From Bacillota bacterium (GTDB taxonomy: Bacteria; Bacillota; Clostridia; Oscillospirales; Acutalibacteraceae): a stretch of 38,970 nucleotides of DNA. The stretch lies in contig JAEZYP010000015.1 of assembly GCA_023418995.1 (NCBI GenBank), forward strand, positions 1 to 38,970. The letters are read 5' to 3'. The notes beneath the pieces were generated by a model, which was not told the DNA's origin, made no database searches, and worked only from the letters and a program-made list of their open reading frames with translations. Position 1 is the stretch's first letter; every line of letters begins with the position of its first letter. Shown here piece after piece: positions 1 through 8,045 of this stretch. A program made the position numbers and the translations under genes.

Positions 1-608
1 ATGTTGGTGAAGCCCGCCACGGCAAGCGGGTTTACGGTTGCCTCCGCGCCGCCGGTAATAATGGCGTCCGCGTAGCCGAATTTAATGGTACGGTAAGCCT
101 GCCCCAGCGCGTCTGTTGAAGTCGCACACGCGGTAACTACCGGCAGGCAGGGTCCCTGCGCGTTATATTTAATCGCGATATTGCCCGAGGCCATATTGGA
201 AATCATAGAGGGGATAAAATGCGGGGATACCTTTCTCGGTCCCTGCGTACGCAGCTTGTCGCACTCATTGATAAACGTTTCCATCCCGCCGATTCCCGAG
301 CCGACATAAACGCCCAGACGCTCGGGAGCGACCGTATCCAGAATCCCGCTGTCCGCTACAGCCTGTGAGGCCGCCGCCAGTGCGTACTGGGAGAAGCGGT
401 CGGTTTTTCGTATTTCGCTCTTTTCGAGCCACTCGCGCGGTTCAAAGCTTTTTACTTCCGCCGCAACCTTCACTTTAAAATCCGTGGTATCGAATTCGGT
501 AATAAAATCGATGCCGCATTTTCCGGCGGTCAGGTTCTCCCAGAACGCTCCGACGGAATTTCCAACCGGGGAGATTACGCCCATTCCGGTAATAACTACT
601 CTATTCAT
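1..608 (-). CDS. fabF: 3-oxoacyl-ACP synthase II, FabF (partial, C-terminus beyond the left edge)
   Basis: Elongating condensing enzyme of type II fatty acid synthesis; it condenses malonyl-ACP with acyl-ACP in the cytosol. The first 202 residues are present, starting MNRVVITGMGVISPVG. The active-site Cys is about residue 161 in VVTACATSTDA, matching the position in E. coli FabF (163). The KAS fold features (GSGIGGME, GGAEA) are intact. The catalytic His pair lies beyond the edge. The gene starts at ATG 608 with a purine-rich AGGA-type site upstream, 34 nt after the fabX-like gene. It is the last gene of the operon that is visible; fabZ, acp or acc genes may follow outside the window. Assignment is very secure. 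Confidence 0.96.
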   Translation of the reverse strand, partial: MNRVVITGMGVISPVGNSVGAFWENLTAGKCGIDFITEFDTTDFKVKVAAEVKSFEPREWLEKSEIRKTDRFSQYALAAASQAVADSGILDTVAPERLGVYVGSGIGGMETFINECDKLRTQGPRKVSPHFIPSMISNMASGNIAIKYNAQGPCLPVVTACATSTDALGQAYRTIKFGYADAIITGGAEATVNPLAVAGFTN

Positions 609-642
609 ATCCTTCATTCCTCTCTTGCTTTTTCCGACCCGC

Positions 643-1731
643 TCAGCCCATTGCCGCCGCGCTTTGCCGGTATTCCTCCGCCAAAGTCTCAAACAGCTTT
701 TTTACGGGAACGATTTCCTTTACTTTATAGCCGTTCGCCCCGATGAACGCGAAGCCGTTTTCCAGCCTGCCCTTGCAGGCGTTGATCAGCGACATCGAGA
801 TACAGTAGGGGCTGGTTTTTTGCTCACAGGTTATGATGCAGTGAAACGGGCAGTATTTCGGATGCTTGTTGCCCTGCGCCGCTTCGCTTAAAAATCCGTT
901 GACGATGGCGCGTCCGGGCATTCCGACCGGGCTTTTAATGATGCCGATATCCTCTTTTTTGCACTGTACATAAGCATTTTTAAACGCGATGTCCGCGTCG
1001 CACTCATCGGTTGCCACAAACCGCGTCGCCATCTGCACCGCGGCGGCGCCCAGCTGAAAGAACCTGCGGATATCCGCGCCGGAAAAGATTCCGCCCGCCG
1101 CGATAACCGGGATGCTGCGCCCCGCCTTTTCCTCCAGCGGGCGAACCGCCTCGATGACCTGAGGCACCAGCTTTTCCAGCTGGTAATCCGGGCTGTCAAT
1201 CTGCTCAGGCGAAAAGCCGAGGTGTCCGCCGGCAAGCGGTCCCTCAACGACAAACGCGTCGGGAATATACTGGTATTTTTCCTGCCACCAGCGTGAAATG
1301 GTTTTGACCGCGCGGGCGGAGGAAACAATGGGAACCAATTTTGTTTTGCAGCCCTTTTTCACAAAGGAGGGAAGATTCAGCGGCAAGCCCGCACCGGCAA
1401 AGATTACGTCGATGCCCTCTTCCACACAGGCCTTTACCATCTCGCCGAAATCGCTGAGCGCCACCATGATGTTTACGCCAAGCGCGCCCTTTGTTTTTGC
1501 CCGGGCGCGTCGGATTTCCTCCTTCACGGCGGTAACGTTATCCTGAGCTGCCGCGGTTTCCTTGTGTACCATGCCGACCACGGCGGCAGAAATCACGCCC
1601 AGCCCGCCCTCGTTCGCCACGGCGGAAGCCAGACCGGAAAGAGAAATGCCGATTCCCATTCCGCCCTGTACCACGGGAGTGGGGACTACCAGATCCCCGA
1701 TTACAAGCGGTTTCTGATCAAAATATTCCAT
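643..1731 (-). CDS. FabX-like FMN/[4Fe-4S] dehydrogenase-isomerase (nitronate monooxygenase family)
   Basis: FMN-binding TIM-barrel protein of the nitronate monooxygenase/FabK superfamily, 362 residues. It differs from the FabK at 3430-4377: it has EGPLAGGHLGF with His170, a KSPVGMPGRA block, and a cysteine cluster C294-x3-C298-x3-C302-x7-C310 followed by GANGYKV. That layout is what I recall of Helicobacter pylori FabX, where the Cys insert holds a [4Fe-4S] cluster and the His takes part in oxidising saturated acyl-ACP and isomerising it to the cis-3 enoyl form for unsaturated fatty acid synthesis. Location between fabG and fabF fits that role, since cis-3-enoyl-ACP would feed FabF. An upstream in-frame ATG at 1752 exists; 1731 is chosen because AGAGGA precedes it at normal spacing. 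Function is inferred; a second FabK or a generic nitronate monooxygenase are alternatives. Confidence 0.78.
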   Translation of the reverse strand: MEYFDQKPLVIGDLVVPTPVVQGGMGIGISLSGLASAVANEGGLGVISAAVVGMVHKETAAAQDNVTAVKEEIRRARAKTKGALGVNIMVALSDFGEMVKACVEEGIDVIFAGAGLPLNLPSFVKKGCKTKLVPIVSSARAVKTISRWWQEKYQYIPDAFVVEGPLAGGHLGFSPEQIDSPDYQLEKLVPQVIEAVRPLEEKAGRSIPVIAAGGIFSGADIRRFFQLGAAAVQMATRFVATDECDADIAFKNAYVQCKKEDIGIIKSPVGMPGRAIVNGFLSEAAQGNKHPKYCPFHCIITCEQKTSPYCISMSLINACKGRLENGFAFIGANGYKVKEIVPVKKLFETLAEEYRQSAAAMG

Positions 1732-1787
1732 CGCGTCCTCTTTTCTCCGCATTATCAGCGGCTCTTGACTCGCAGAAGTTTAAGGGT

Positions 1788-2528
1788 TTACATGCACAGT
1801 CCGCCGTCAACCCGTATCACCTCGCCGGTAATATAGCCCGCCTCGTCGCTCGCCAGGAACGCCGCCAGATTAGCAATCTCACGCGGCGTGCCCATTCGCC
1901 GCATCGGAATAGCGGCGGTCGATTCTTCGATCACCTTTTCCCCCAGAGCGGCGGTCATATCGGTATCGATAAAGCCCGGCGCAATGGCATTGCAGGTTAT
2001 GCTTCGCGCCGCAAGCTCCCGCGCCGTGCTTTTGGTCAGACCGATCATCCCCGCCTTGGCGGAGGAATAATTTGCCTGACCCGCGTTGCCAATAAGCCCC
2101 GCCACGGAAGTTATATTGATAATCTTGCCGCCCCGGTTTTTGACAAACGTGCGGTAGGTATGCTTAATCATATTGAAAGCGCCCTTGAGGTTGGTTGCGA
2201 TTACCTGATCGAAATCGGCTTCCGCCATCGAGAATAGAAGGGCATCCTTTACAATTCCGGCGTTATTCACCAGAATATCGACTCCGCCGAGCTGCTCCAG
2301 AACGGTTTTCACCAATTCCTTTGTCTGATTAAAATCGGAGACATCGCATTGGTACGCCTCCCCTTTTACGCCCAACCGGCGTATCTGCTCACAGGTTTCC
2401 TGCGCCGCCGCCTCGTTGCCCGCGTAAACAACGGCAATGTCTGCGCCTTCCTCCGCCAGTTTCAGTGCAATGGCTTTTCCGATTCCTCTGGAACCGCCCG
2501 TGACGATCGCCTTTTTACCTTTCAGCAT
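1788..2528 (-). CDS. fabG: 3-oxoacyl-ACP reductase FabG
   Basis: NADPH-dependent short-chain dehydrogenase that reduces 3-oxoacyl-ACP in each elongation cycle. It is 246 residues, the usual family length. The Rossmann glycine motif TGGSRGIG is at 10-17, NNAG is at 88-91, and the catalytic triad is Ser141, Tyr154 and Lys158 (YSSAK). The C-terminal GEVIRVDGG is typical of FabG. The start overlaps the end of fabD by 7 nt, so the two are probably translationally coupled. There is a 56-nt gap to the FabX-like gene. Confidence 0.96.
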   Translation of the reverse strand: MLKGKKAIVTGGSRGIGKAIALKLAEEGADIAVVYAGNEAAAQETCEQIRRLGVKGEAYQCDVSDFNQTKELVKTVLEQLGGVDILVNNAGIVKDALLFSMAEADFDQVIATNLKGAFNMIKHTYRTFVKNRGGKIINITSVAGLIGNAGQANYSSAKAGMIGLTKSTARELAARSITCNAIAPGFIDTDMTAALGEKVIEESTAAIPMRRMGTPREIANLAAFLASDEAGYITGEVIRVDGGLCM

Positions 2529-3442
2529 AGCTCCTCCTTAATTGCGGCCAGCGCCTGAAGTCCGGCGCGGTCCTCCACATTTAAAATACGTGCGTCAGGG
2601 ATAATCTTTTTCGTCAGACCGCTGAGGGTTTTCCCAGCGCCGACTTCGATGAAGACCGTAATGCCGTCGGCGGCCATATTTTCAATGGTATTCTGCCAGT
2701 AAACCGGATGGTTCACCTGCGCGGCCAGTACGGTTCTTATCTCATCCTCATAAGGCTTCGCGGTGGAATTGGCGTAAACCGGAAGCACCGGCTTTTTCAC
2801 GTCAACGGATTGCAGCTCCCGCAATAAACCTTCCGCTGCTTCCTCCATAAACGGGGAGTGGAACCCGCCGCTCACCGCCAGAGGAACGGCTCTTCCTCCC
2901 TGCTGCTTTACTGCGGCGCAGAAGCCCTCCAGTTCGCTTTTCGCCAGCGCGACCACGGTCTGCGCGCTGCTGTTGTAGTTTACCGGGTAGGTGCTTTCCC
3001 TGCCCGCGCAAAGCTTCTGGACTTCTTCGCCGGAAAGCTTGAGAACCGCAACCATTGCGCCCTCGTGCTTTTCCGCCGCTTCCTGCATCAGCGCCGCGCG
3101 TTTGCACACCAGCTTGAAGCCCGTTTCCAGGTCAAACGCCTGCGCGAAGGTGAGCGCCGCCACTTCTCCCAGAGAGAAGCCTGCCACCGCGTCCGGCATG
3201 ATTCCCAGCTCCCGAACGGCCTGTGCTGCCGCCAAATCCATGCAGAACATGCACGGCTGTGTGTTGATCGTGACAGAAAGCTCCTCCTGCGTACCCTCAA
3301 AGCACTGCTTCCGGGTGCCGGGGCAAATCGATTCCGCGCAGTCAAAAACCGCGCGCGCGGCGGGGCTGACCTCGTAAAGCTCCTTGCCCATACCGGGGTA
3401 CTGCGCCCCCTGACCCGAAAATACAAACGCTATTTTATCCAT
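2522..3442 (-). CDS. fabD: malonyl-CoA:ACP transacylase FabD
   Basis: Transfers malonyl from CoA to ACP, supplying the extender unit. It has 306 residues. FSGQGAQYPGMG is at the N-terminus, the nucleophile Ser90 is in GFSLGE (the family more often has GHSLGE), and the partner His195 is in GGFHSPFM. It overlaps fabK by 13 nt at its start and fabG by 7 nt at its end, within the same minus-strand operon. No acpP gene is seen next to it, unlike many clostridial fab clusters. Confidence 0.96.
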   Translation of the reverse strand: MDKIAFVFSGQGAQYPGMGKELYEVSPAARAVFDCAESICPGTRKQCFEGTQEELSVTINTQPCMFCMDLAAAQAVRELGIMPDAVAGFSLGEVAALTFAQAFDLETGFKLVCKRAALMQEAAEKHEGAMVAVLKLSGEEVQKLCAGRESTYPVNYNSSAQTVVALAKSELEGFCAAVKQQGGRAVPLAVSGGFHSPFMEEAAEGLLRELQSVDVKKPVLPVYANSTAKPYEDEIRTVLAAQVNHPVYWQNTIENMAADGITVFIEVGAGKTLSGLTKKIIPDARILNVEDRAGLQALAAIKEELC

Positions 3443-4377
3443 TTGCCTGCACCGCCCAATACCGTTTCCGCCTCTTGGAACATTTCACGGATAATCTCCG
3501 CCGACGGCTGTTCCTTGTTTACCATTGCCGCGATCTGACCGGCGAGGAAGCTGCCGTTTTTTTCATCACCCAATACGGCGGCCTTACGCAGCGCGCCCAC
3601 GCCGAAATTCTCCATTTCCTCGTTGGAAATGGAGGAATCGTACTCCATCTTCTGAAATTCTCTGGAAAACGGTGTTTTCAGTGCACGAACCGGATGCCCG
3701 AGCCGCCTGCCGGTGGCAATCGTATCGATATCCTTTGCGTTTAAAATCTTATTTTTATAGTTCTGATGTACATTGCATTCGGTCGCAACCAGAAAACGTG
3801 TTCCTACCTGCACACCGACCGCCCCGAGCATGAACGAAGCCGCGATACCGCGTCCGTCCGCGATGCCTCCCGCCGCGATAACGGGAATATCCACAGCGTC
3901 GCAAACCTGGGGAACAAGCACCATCGTGGTCAGTTCCCCGATATGCCCGCCGGATTCGTAGCCCTCCGCGATAACCGCAACCGCGCCGGTACGCTCCACG
4001 CGCCTGGCGACGCCGGTGGAGGGCACCACGGGAATCACCTTGATTCCTGCCTCTACCCAGTTCTTCATATATTTTCCCGGATTTCCCGCACCGGTGGTAA
4101 TCACCTGTATTTTTTCATCGATCATCAGCTGCGCGATATCGTCCGCGTGGGGACTCATCAGCATAATATTGACCCCGAACGGTTTTTCCGTAAGCGCCTT
4201 CGCCTTGTGGATTTCTTCACGCAGCCAATCCGCCCCTGCGTTCATCGCCGAGATAATCCCCAGCCCGCCGCCGTTGGAAACGGCTGCGGCAAGCGACGCG
4301 TCGGCAATCCAAGCCATGGAGCCCTGAATAATCGGATATTCAATTCCGAGCATTTGACAAAACGGTGTTTGTATCAT
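3430..4377 (-). CDS. fabK: enoyl-ACP reductase II, FabK
   Basis: FMN-dependent NAD(P)H enoyl-ACP reductase, the last step of each elongation cycle; it takes the place of FabI. It has 315 residues and closely follows the streptococcal FabK pattern: QGSMAWIAD near 18-26, GGLGII, TTGAGNP, the catalytic His145 in EGYESGGHIGEL, and AAGGIADGRG. The reading frame stays open to 4479, but those extra 34 codons run over the fabH 3' end and are not FabK-like. ATG 4377 has GGGAAG upstream and aligns with the family start. It lies 28 nt after fabH. Confidence 0.95.
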   Translation of the reverse strand: MIQTPFCQMLGIEYPIIQGSMAWIADASLAAAVSNGGGLGIISAMNAGADWLREEIHKAKALTEKPFGVNIMLMSPHADDIAQLMIDEKIQVITTGAGNPGKYMKNWVEAGIKVIPVVPSTGVARRVERTGAVAVIAEGYESGGHIGELTTMVLVPQVCDAVDIPVIAAGGIADGRGIAASFMLGAVGVQVGTRFLVATECNVHQNYKNKILNAKDIDTIATGRRLGHPVRALKTPFSREFQKMEYDSSISNEEMENFGVGALRKAAVLGDEKNGSFLAGQIAAMVNKEQPSAEIIREMFQEAETVLGGAGKWIK

Positions 4378-4405
4378 TTTCTTCCCAACCTTTTCCCTTT
4401 TATTT

Positions 4406-5365
4406 TCAGCGGCCCCACCGGAGCACACAGGCGCCGGAGGTAAGACCGCCGCCGAACGCGGCAAGCGCCAGCGTGTCACCCTTTTTCAGCTCTCCGCCGC
4501 GGTTCAGCTCATCCATCAGAATCGGAATACTTGCGGAGGAGGTATTGCCGAAGCGTTCGATATTCATCCGGTAGCGTTCCTCCGGGATTCCGAGCTTACC
4601 CTTTGCCGTTTCAATAATCCGCAGATTCGCCTGATGCGGCAAAACGAGATCAATCTCCTGAGCGGAAAGTCCGGCTTCCTGAATCACCTCTTCCAAATCA
4701 TGGCACATGGAGGCGACGGCAAATTTGTAGACCTCCTTGCCGTTCATTTCGAGAAAGGGGCGGTTCGGCAGCTGTGCGGAAAACGGGCTGTTGCCCGGAG
4801 TACTGTCAATTTTGAGGAAATCGTCGGAACCGGTCGCGCTGATTTTGATCGAAAGAAGTCCGTCGCCCTCCGCCAGAACTGCCGCGCCCGCACCGTCGCC
4901 GAAGAGCACACAGGTGGCGCGGTCCGTCCAATCCAACAGCTTGGACATTGTCTCCGCCGCCACAATCAGGATTTTCTTTGCCCTTTTGCGGGCAAAGTAC
5001 CCAAGTGCAATATCAAGGGCGTATAGGAACCCGGTGCAGGCCGCGTTTACATCGAACGCCGGGCAGGTCGCGCCAAGCTCCTTTTGAATCAGGCAGGCCT
5101 GCGAGGGGGTGATGGTGTCGCCGCGAATGGTGGAGCAGATAATTAAATCCAGCTCCTGAGCGGAAATCCCCGCGTTTTCCAGCGCCCTGCGCCCCGCCTG
5201 CGCGGTAAGCTCCGTCATGGTTTCCGTTGTGCAGATATGTCTGCTCTTAATTCCCGTCCTCGTCGAAATCCATTCGTCCGAGGTCTCCACAAGCTGGGAA
5301 AGCTCCCCGTTTGTCTTGGAGCATTCCGGGAAAGCGCTCCCCGTTCCGATGATAGAAAAACTCAT
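4406..5365 (-). CDS. fabH: 3-oxoacyl-ACP synthase III, FabH
   Basis: Initiating condensing enzyme joining acyl-CoA to malonyl-ACP. It is 319 residues, with the full triad Cys110 (NAACTGFLYAL), His244 (LPHQANLRI) and Asn274 (FGNTSSAS). These positions are almost the same as in E. coli FabH (112/244/274). It sits 11 nt after the degV gene. Its primer choice (straight or branched) cannot be read from sequence with confidence. Confidence 0.96.
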   Translation of the reverse strand: MSFSIIGTGSAFPECSKTNGELSQLVETSDEWISTRTGIKSRHICTTETMTELTAQAGRRALENAGISAQELDLIICSTIRGDTITPSQACLIQKELGATCPAFDVNAACTGFLYALDIALGYFARKRAKKILIVAAETMSKLLDWTDRATCVLFGDGAGAAVLAEGDGLLSIKISATGSDDFLKIDSTPGNSPFSAQLPNRPFLEMNGKEVYKFAVASMCHDLEEVIQEAGLSAQEIDLVLPHQANLRIIETAKGKLGIPEERYRMNIERFGNTSSASIPILMDELNRGGELKKGDTLALAAFGGGLTSGACVLRWGR

Positions 5366-5376
5366 TTTAGCCTCCG

Positions 5377-6222
5377 TTATGGGTTGTTTTTTGAAATGTA
5401 GGCCACGCCGGCACAGCCCGGACCCGCGTGGGTTCCGACTACGGAGCCAAGCTCAAAGGGCTCGCTGCCCGAAAGGTCAAAATGCTCCGAAAGGGACTGC
5501 CGGAGCATCTGCTCCACGTCGGGGGCGATCGAGTCGCCCAGAAGGATATGGTGCTTTTCGTCGGGCGGGTCCTGCAAAACCGATTCGGTAATCCACGCAA
5601 TCGCGGCCTTCATGCCCTTGCGCTTTTCAATCGCCAGAACCTCTCCGTCCCGAAAGGTTACGATCGGTTTGATTTGGAGCATTGCTCCGAATAAGGCGGA
5701 GGATGCCGAAAGCCTTCCGCCCATTTTTAAATATTTCAGCGTGCCGATCACGGCGTAAAACCGCATTCTCGGCTTGAGCGCCTCCAGCTTTTCGCAGATT
5801 TCCTTCGCGGAGCAGCCCTCATCCCGCAGTCGAACCGCCTCGAGCACCAAGAGCCCCAGCCCAAAGGTAACGACGCGCGAATCAACCAGATAAACATTCT
5901 GCGCGCCCAGCAGGTTTTTCGCGATGCCTGCGGACTGGTAGGTGCCGCTCATCCTTCCGGATATAAAGATACCGATGATTTCATCCTCCGGAGGATATTG
6001 GCTGAATATCTTTACAAACCGCTCGGGATTAATCTGGGCGGTGGTGGGGAGCTCAGGCGCCGCCGCAAGCTTTTCGTAAAACTGCGGCTTTGTCAGGTCG
6101 ACCCCGTCGAGGTATTCTTCATTTCCAAACCGCACACTCAGCGGTATCATTTCGATTCCCAGTTCCTCCTGCCGCTGAAACGCGATATCCGAGGTACTGT
6201 CGGTAATGATTCGTATCGCCAT
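5377..6222 (-). CDS. DegV family fatty-acid-binding protein (FakB-type), operon copy
   Basis: DegV proteins bind a single fatty acid; in Firmicutes the FakB members present it to the kinase FakA so that exogenous or recycled acids can enter phospholipid synthesis. The protein has 281 residues. N-terminal ITDSTSDI, LPTTAQINP near 58-66, ISGRMSGTYQSA, and C-terminal GTHAGPGCAG (His expected to touch the carboxylate) are all family signatures. It lies 15 nt after marR and 11 nt before fabH, so it is co-transcribed with the fab genes. The second copy at 7012-7860 is similar throughout. Acyl-chain preference is not readable here. Confidence 0.88.
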   Translation of the reverse strand: MAIRIITDSTSDIAFQRQEELGIEMIPLSVRFGNEEYLDGVDLTKPQFYEKLAAAPELPTTAQINPERFVKIFSQYPPEDEIIGIFISGRMSGTYQSAGIAKNLLGAQNVYLVDSRVVTFGLGLLVLEAVRLRDEGCSAKEICEKLEALKPRMRFYAVIGTLKYLKMGGRLSASSALFGAMLQIKPIVTFRDGEVLAIEKRKGMKAAIAWITESVLQDPPDEKHHILLGDSIAPDVEQMLRQSLSEHFDLSGSEPFELGSVVGTHAGPGCAGVAYISKNNP

Positions 6223-6237
6223 ATTTTTTATAACTCC

Positions 6238-6699
6238 TTACAGGTTTTTGCCTTCTTCGAGAAAACGCTGTACGGCAGCCAATGCCTTGATAAACACCGT
6301 CTGCTCCTCCCCGCTGAGAACGGAGATAATTTTCGACACCATTTCATGATGAAAGGTCTGGTGCAGCTCGTTGGCGGTTTTTCCCCTTTCGGTGGGCAAA
6401 ATCCGCACCATACGCTTATCGCGCTCGTCGCGCTGCCGGATGACATATCCCTTTTTTTCAAGGTTGCTGATGGTCGCCGTGAGCGTTCCCCCCGTTATTT
6501 TCTGAGACAACGCGATTTCGGAGGCCGTGTTCTTGCCGTATTCATTTGCTTCACAGACCGCCTCAATGATATGCATCTCCCGAATGGAGAGATTTTTAAA
6601 TTCCTTTGTTCTCAGGCTTGCCTCTTCCGTCCTTAGAACCCCATTAAACACTCTTACCAAAAAATTATTGATTTCTGAATACACCTTACTCAATCCCAT
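6238..6699 (-). CDS. MarR-family regulator, FabT-like repressor of fatty acid synthesis
   Basis: Winged-helix regulator of 153 residues and the first gene of the fab operon, the same place FabT occupies in streptococci and many Clostridia. A recognition-helix region TGGTLTATISNLEKKGYV and the wing RDERDKRMVRI (around 92-122) are clear. FabT-type repressors bind DNA better with long-chain acyl-ACP. Two TTTGANNNTCAAA boxes flank its own promoter, so autoregulation is likely. ATG 6699 is preceded by a weak GGGCGGTG site. The FabT name is inferred from context and boxes; MarR membership is secure. Confidence 0.85.
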   Translation of the reverse strand: MGLSKVYSEINNFLVRVFNGVLRTEEASLRTKEFKNLSIREMHIIEAVCEANEYGKNTASEIALSQKITGGTLTATISNLEKKGYVIRQRDERDKRMVRILPTERGKTANELHQTFHHEMVSKIISVLSGEEQTVFIKALAAVQRFLEEGKNL

Positions 6700-6717
6700 T
6701 CACCGCCCAAATAATAC

Positions 6718-6730
6718 TTTGATGTTCAAA
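6718..6730. promoter_or_regulatory. FabT-type operator box 1 (downstream of the fab promoter)
   Basis: TTTGATGTTCAAA, a TTTGA-N3-TCAAA inverted repeat matching the FabT box consensus as I recall it. It lies about 11-23 nt after the predicted start site, where a bound repressor would block elongation or clearance. Confidence 0.7.
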
Positions 6731-6747
6731 TTATTTTCAATTTATGT

Positions 6748-6776
6748 ATTCTACCAGAACCCGCTTGGATTGTCAA
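6748..6776 (-). promoter_or_regulatory. promoter of the marR-degV-fab operon
   Basis: Minus-strand TTGACA (6776-6771), 17-nt spacer, TAGAAT (6753-6748). Transcription would start near 6741, about 40 nt before the marR ATG. It is one of the best sigma-A promoters in the window. Confidence 0.85.
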
Positions 6777-6780
6777 CTAT

Positions 6781-6793
6781 TTTGATACTCAAA
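6781..6793. promoter_or_regulatory. FabT-type operator box 2 (upstream of the fab -35)
   Basis: TTTGATACTCAAA, the same inverted repeat, ending 4 nt upstream of the -35 hexamer. The spacing to -35 is identical to that of box 3 before the second degV gene. Confidence 0.75.
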
Positions 6794-6958
6794 GTATATT
6801 TCTGATTGGTACAGTCGATTGGCTTAAAAAGCGATTTTTTATTGGCACGGCGATTTCCCGTTACGCAAGCGGATGCCCGGAGCTGTCGCCTGCTGCACGA
6901 AAAAAAGACCGGAAAACTGGATGTTTTTATCTTCAATTGGCTCTGCGGCTTGCGGAAA

Positions 6959-6986
6959 ACGGCTTCGTCCTTTTGGATGAAGCCGT
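6959..6986 (-). terminator. terminator of the second degV gene
   Basis: Twelve-bp stem (6959-6970 with 6975-6986, one G-U pair) and TTTT loop. On the minus strand it is followed by a short T-run, 26 nt after the degV stop. The gap 6794-6958 between this and the fab promoter holds no gene that I can see. Confidence 0.75.
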
Positions 6987-7011
6987 CTATTAAAAATGAA
7001 AAGAGCCGTTC

Positions 7012-7860
7012 TTATTCGTCTGTTTTCGCAATATAGGCCAGCCCGGCGCTGCCCGGACCCGCGTGGGTTCCGACAACCGCGCCCATTTCGACCGTTTTTT
7101 CTCTGTTTTCCGGCACCTGCCTGCGCAGTGAGCCTTGCACAAGGGCAACAAATTCCGGCGCGGCGGAGCCGCCGAATACCACTTCGCACTCCGGGTTCGG
7201 CTGCTGTTCGTCAACCCTCTGCGTCAGCCATTCCACAGCCGCCTTCTGTCCTTTTTTCTTTTCCACAACCGCAACCGCGCCATCCACCAGAGAGATAATC
7301 GGCTTGATGTGAAGCATGGTTCCCATAAAGGCAGCGGAGGAGGAGAGCCTTCCTCCCATTTTCAGGTATTTTAATGTATCCAGTATGATATAAAATTTCA
7401 GCTTTTTAATCAGCCCATAGATTCCCTCGCAGATTTCCTGCGCGGAAAGTCCATTATCCCTCATTTTTACCGCTTCGTAAACAAGAAGCGCGAGACCAAA
7501 GGTTACGTTGAGGGAATCGATGACGTGGATTTTATCGGAGCCCAGCATATTTTTCGCAATATCCGCCGACTGGAACGTGCCGCTCAATTTGCCGGAAATA
7601 AAGATGCCCACGACTTCATCGCCCGCGTCGAGGTGCTTTTGAAACACCGTGGCAAACTGATCCGGATTCACCTGCGCCGTAGTGGGCAAGTCGCTGCATT
7701 CGGTAAGCTTTTTGTAAAACTCCTGCTTTGTCAGGGTAACTCCGTCAATATATTCCTCGCTGCCAAAGCGAACGCTGAGCGGCACAATTTCGATGCCAAG
7801 CTCCTGCTGCTGTTCAAACGGGATGTCGGATGTGCTGTCCGTAATAATTTTGATCGCCAT
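7012..7860 (-). CDS. DegV family fatty-acid-binding protein (FakB-type), stand-alone copy
   Basis: Paralogue of the protein at 5377-6222, 282 residues. It has the same landmarks: ITDSTSDIPF, LPTTAQVNP, ISGKLSGTFQSA, and GTHAGPGSAG near the C-terminus. It is monocistronic, with its own TTGACA/TAAAAT promoter and a FabT-type box upstream, and a terminator just downstream. AAGGAAGG precedes the ATG. Two DegV proteins with different acyl specificity (for example saturated and unsaturated acids) are usual in Firmicutes; which does which cannot be said here. No fakA kinase is in the window. Confidence 0.88.
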   Translation of the reverse strand: MAIKIITDSTSDIPFEQQQELGIEIVPLSVRFGSEEYIDGVTLTKQEFYKKLTECSDLPTTAQVNPDQFATVFQKHLDAGDEVVGIFISGKLSGTFQSADIAKNMLGSDKIHVIDSLNVTFGLALLVYEAVKMRDNGLSAQEICEGIYGLIKKLKFYIILDTLKYLKMGGRLSSSAAFMGTMLHIKPIISLVDGAVAVVEKKKGQKAAVEWLTQRVDEQQPNPECEVVFGGSAAPEFVALVQGSLRRQVPENREKTVEMGAVVGTHAGPGSAGLAYIAKTDE

Positions 7861-8012
7861 AATTTACCTTCCTTTACTGAACTCTCTGCGGGAGCTCTTG
7901 TCCGTTTTTTATAAACGTTATAGCCGATTAACCGGAGCCGAATGTAAAGACCGGAGGGAGAGCCAATTGACTATATATTCTATAAATTCATTTTACACTC
8001 AAAACATTTCGT

Positions 8013-8041
8013 ATTTTATCAGAAAAGGGAGAGTTTGTCAA
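8013..8041 (-). promoter_or_regulatory. promoter of the second degV gene
   Basis: Minus-strand TTGACA (8041-8036), 17-nt spacer, TAAAAT (8018-8013). This predicts a leader of about 145 nt before the ATG at 7860; I see no known riboswitch in that leader. Confidence 0.82.
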
Positions 8042-8045
8042 TTGA

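Noticed and set aside
484..3538. Plus-strand open frames of 60-226 codons across the fab operon
   Set aside because: They are antisense shadows of the GC-rich fab genes, without ribosome binding sites or family patterns.
4378..4479. Longer FabK start at 4479
   Set aside because: The extra 34 codons overlap fabH and are unlike FabK; ATG 4377 has a ribosome binding site and the family start.
7861..8012. Riboswitch in the long leader of degV 2
   Set aside because: No recognisable aptamer or terminator/antiterminator pair is seen; the length alone is not evidence.
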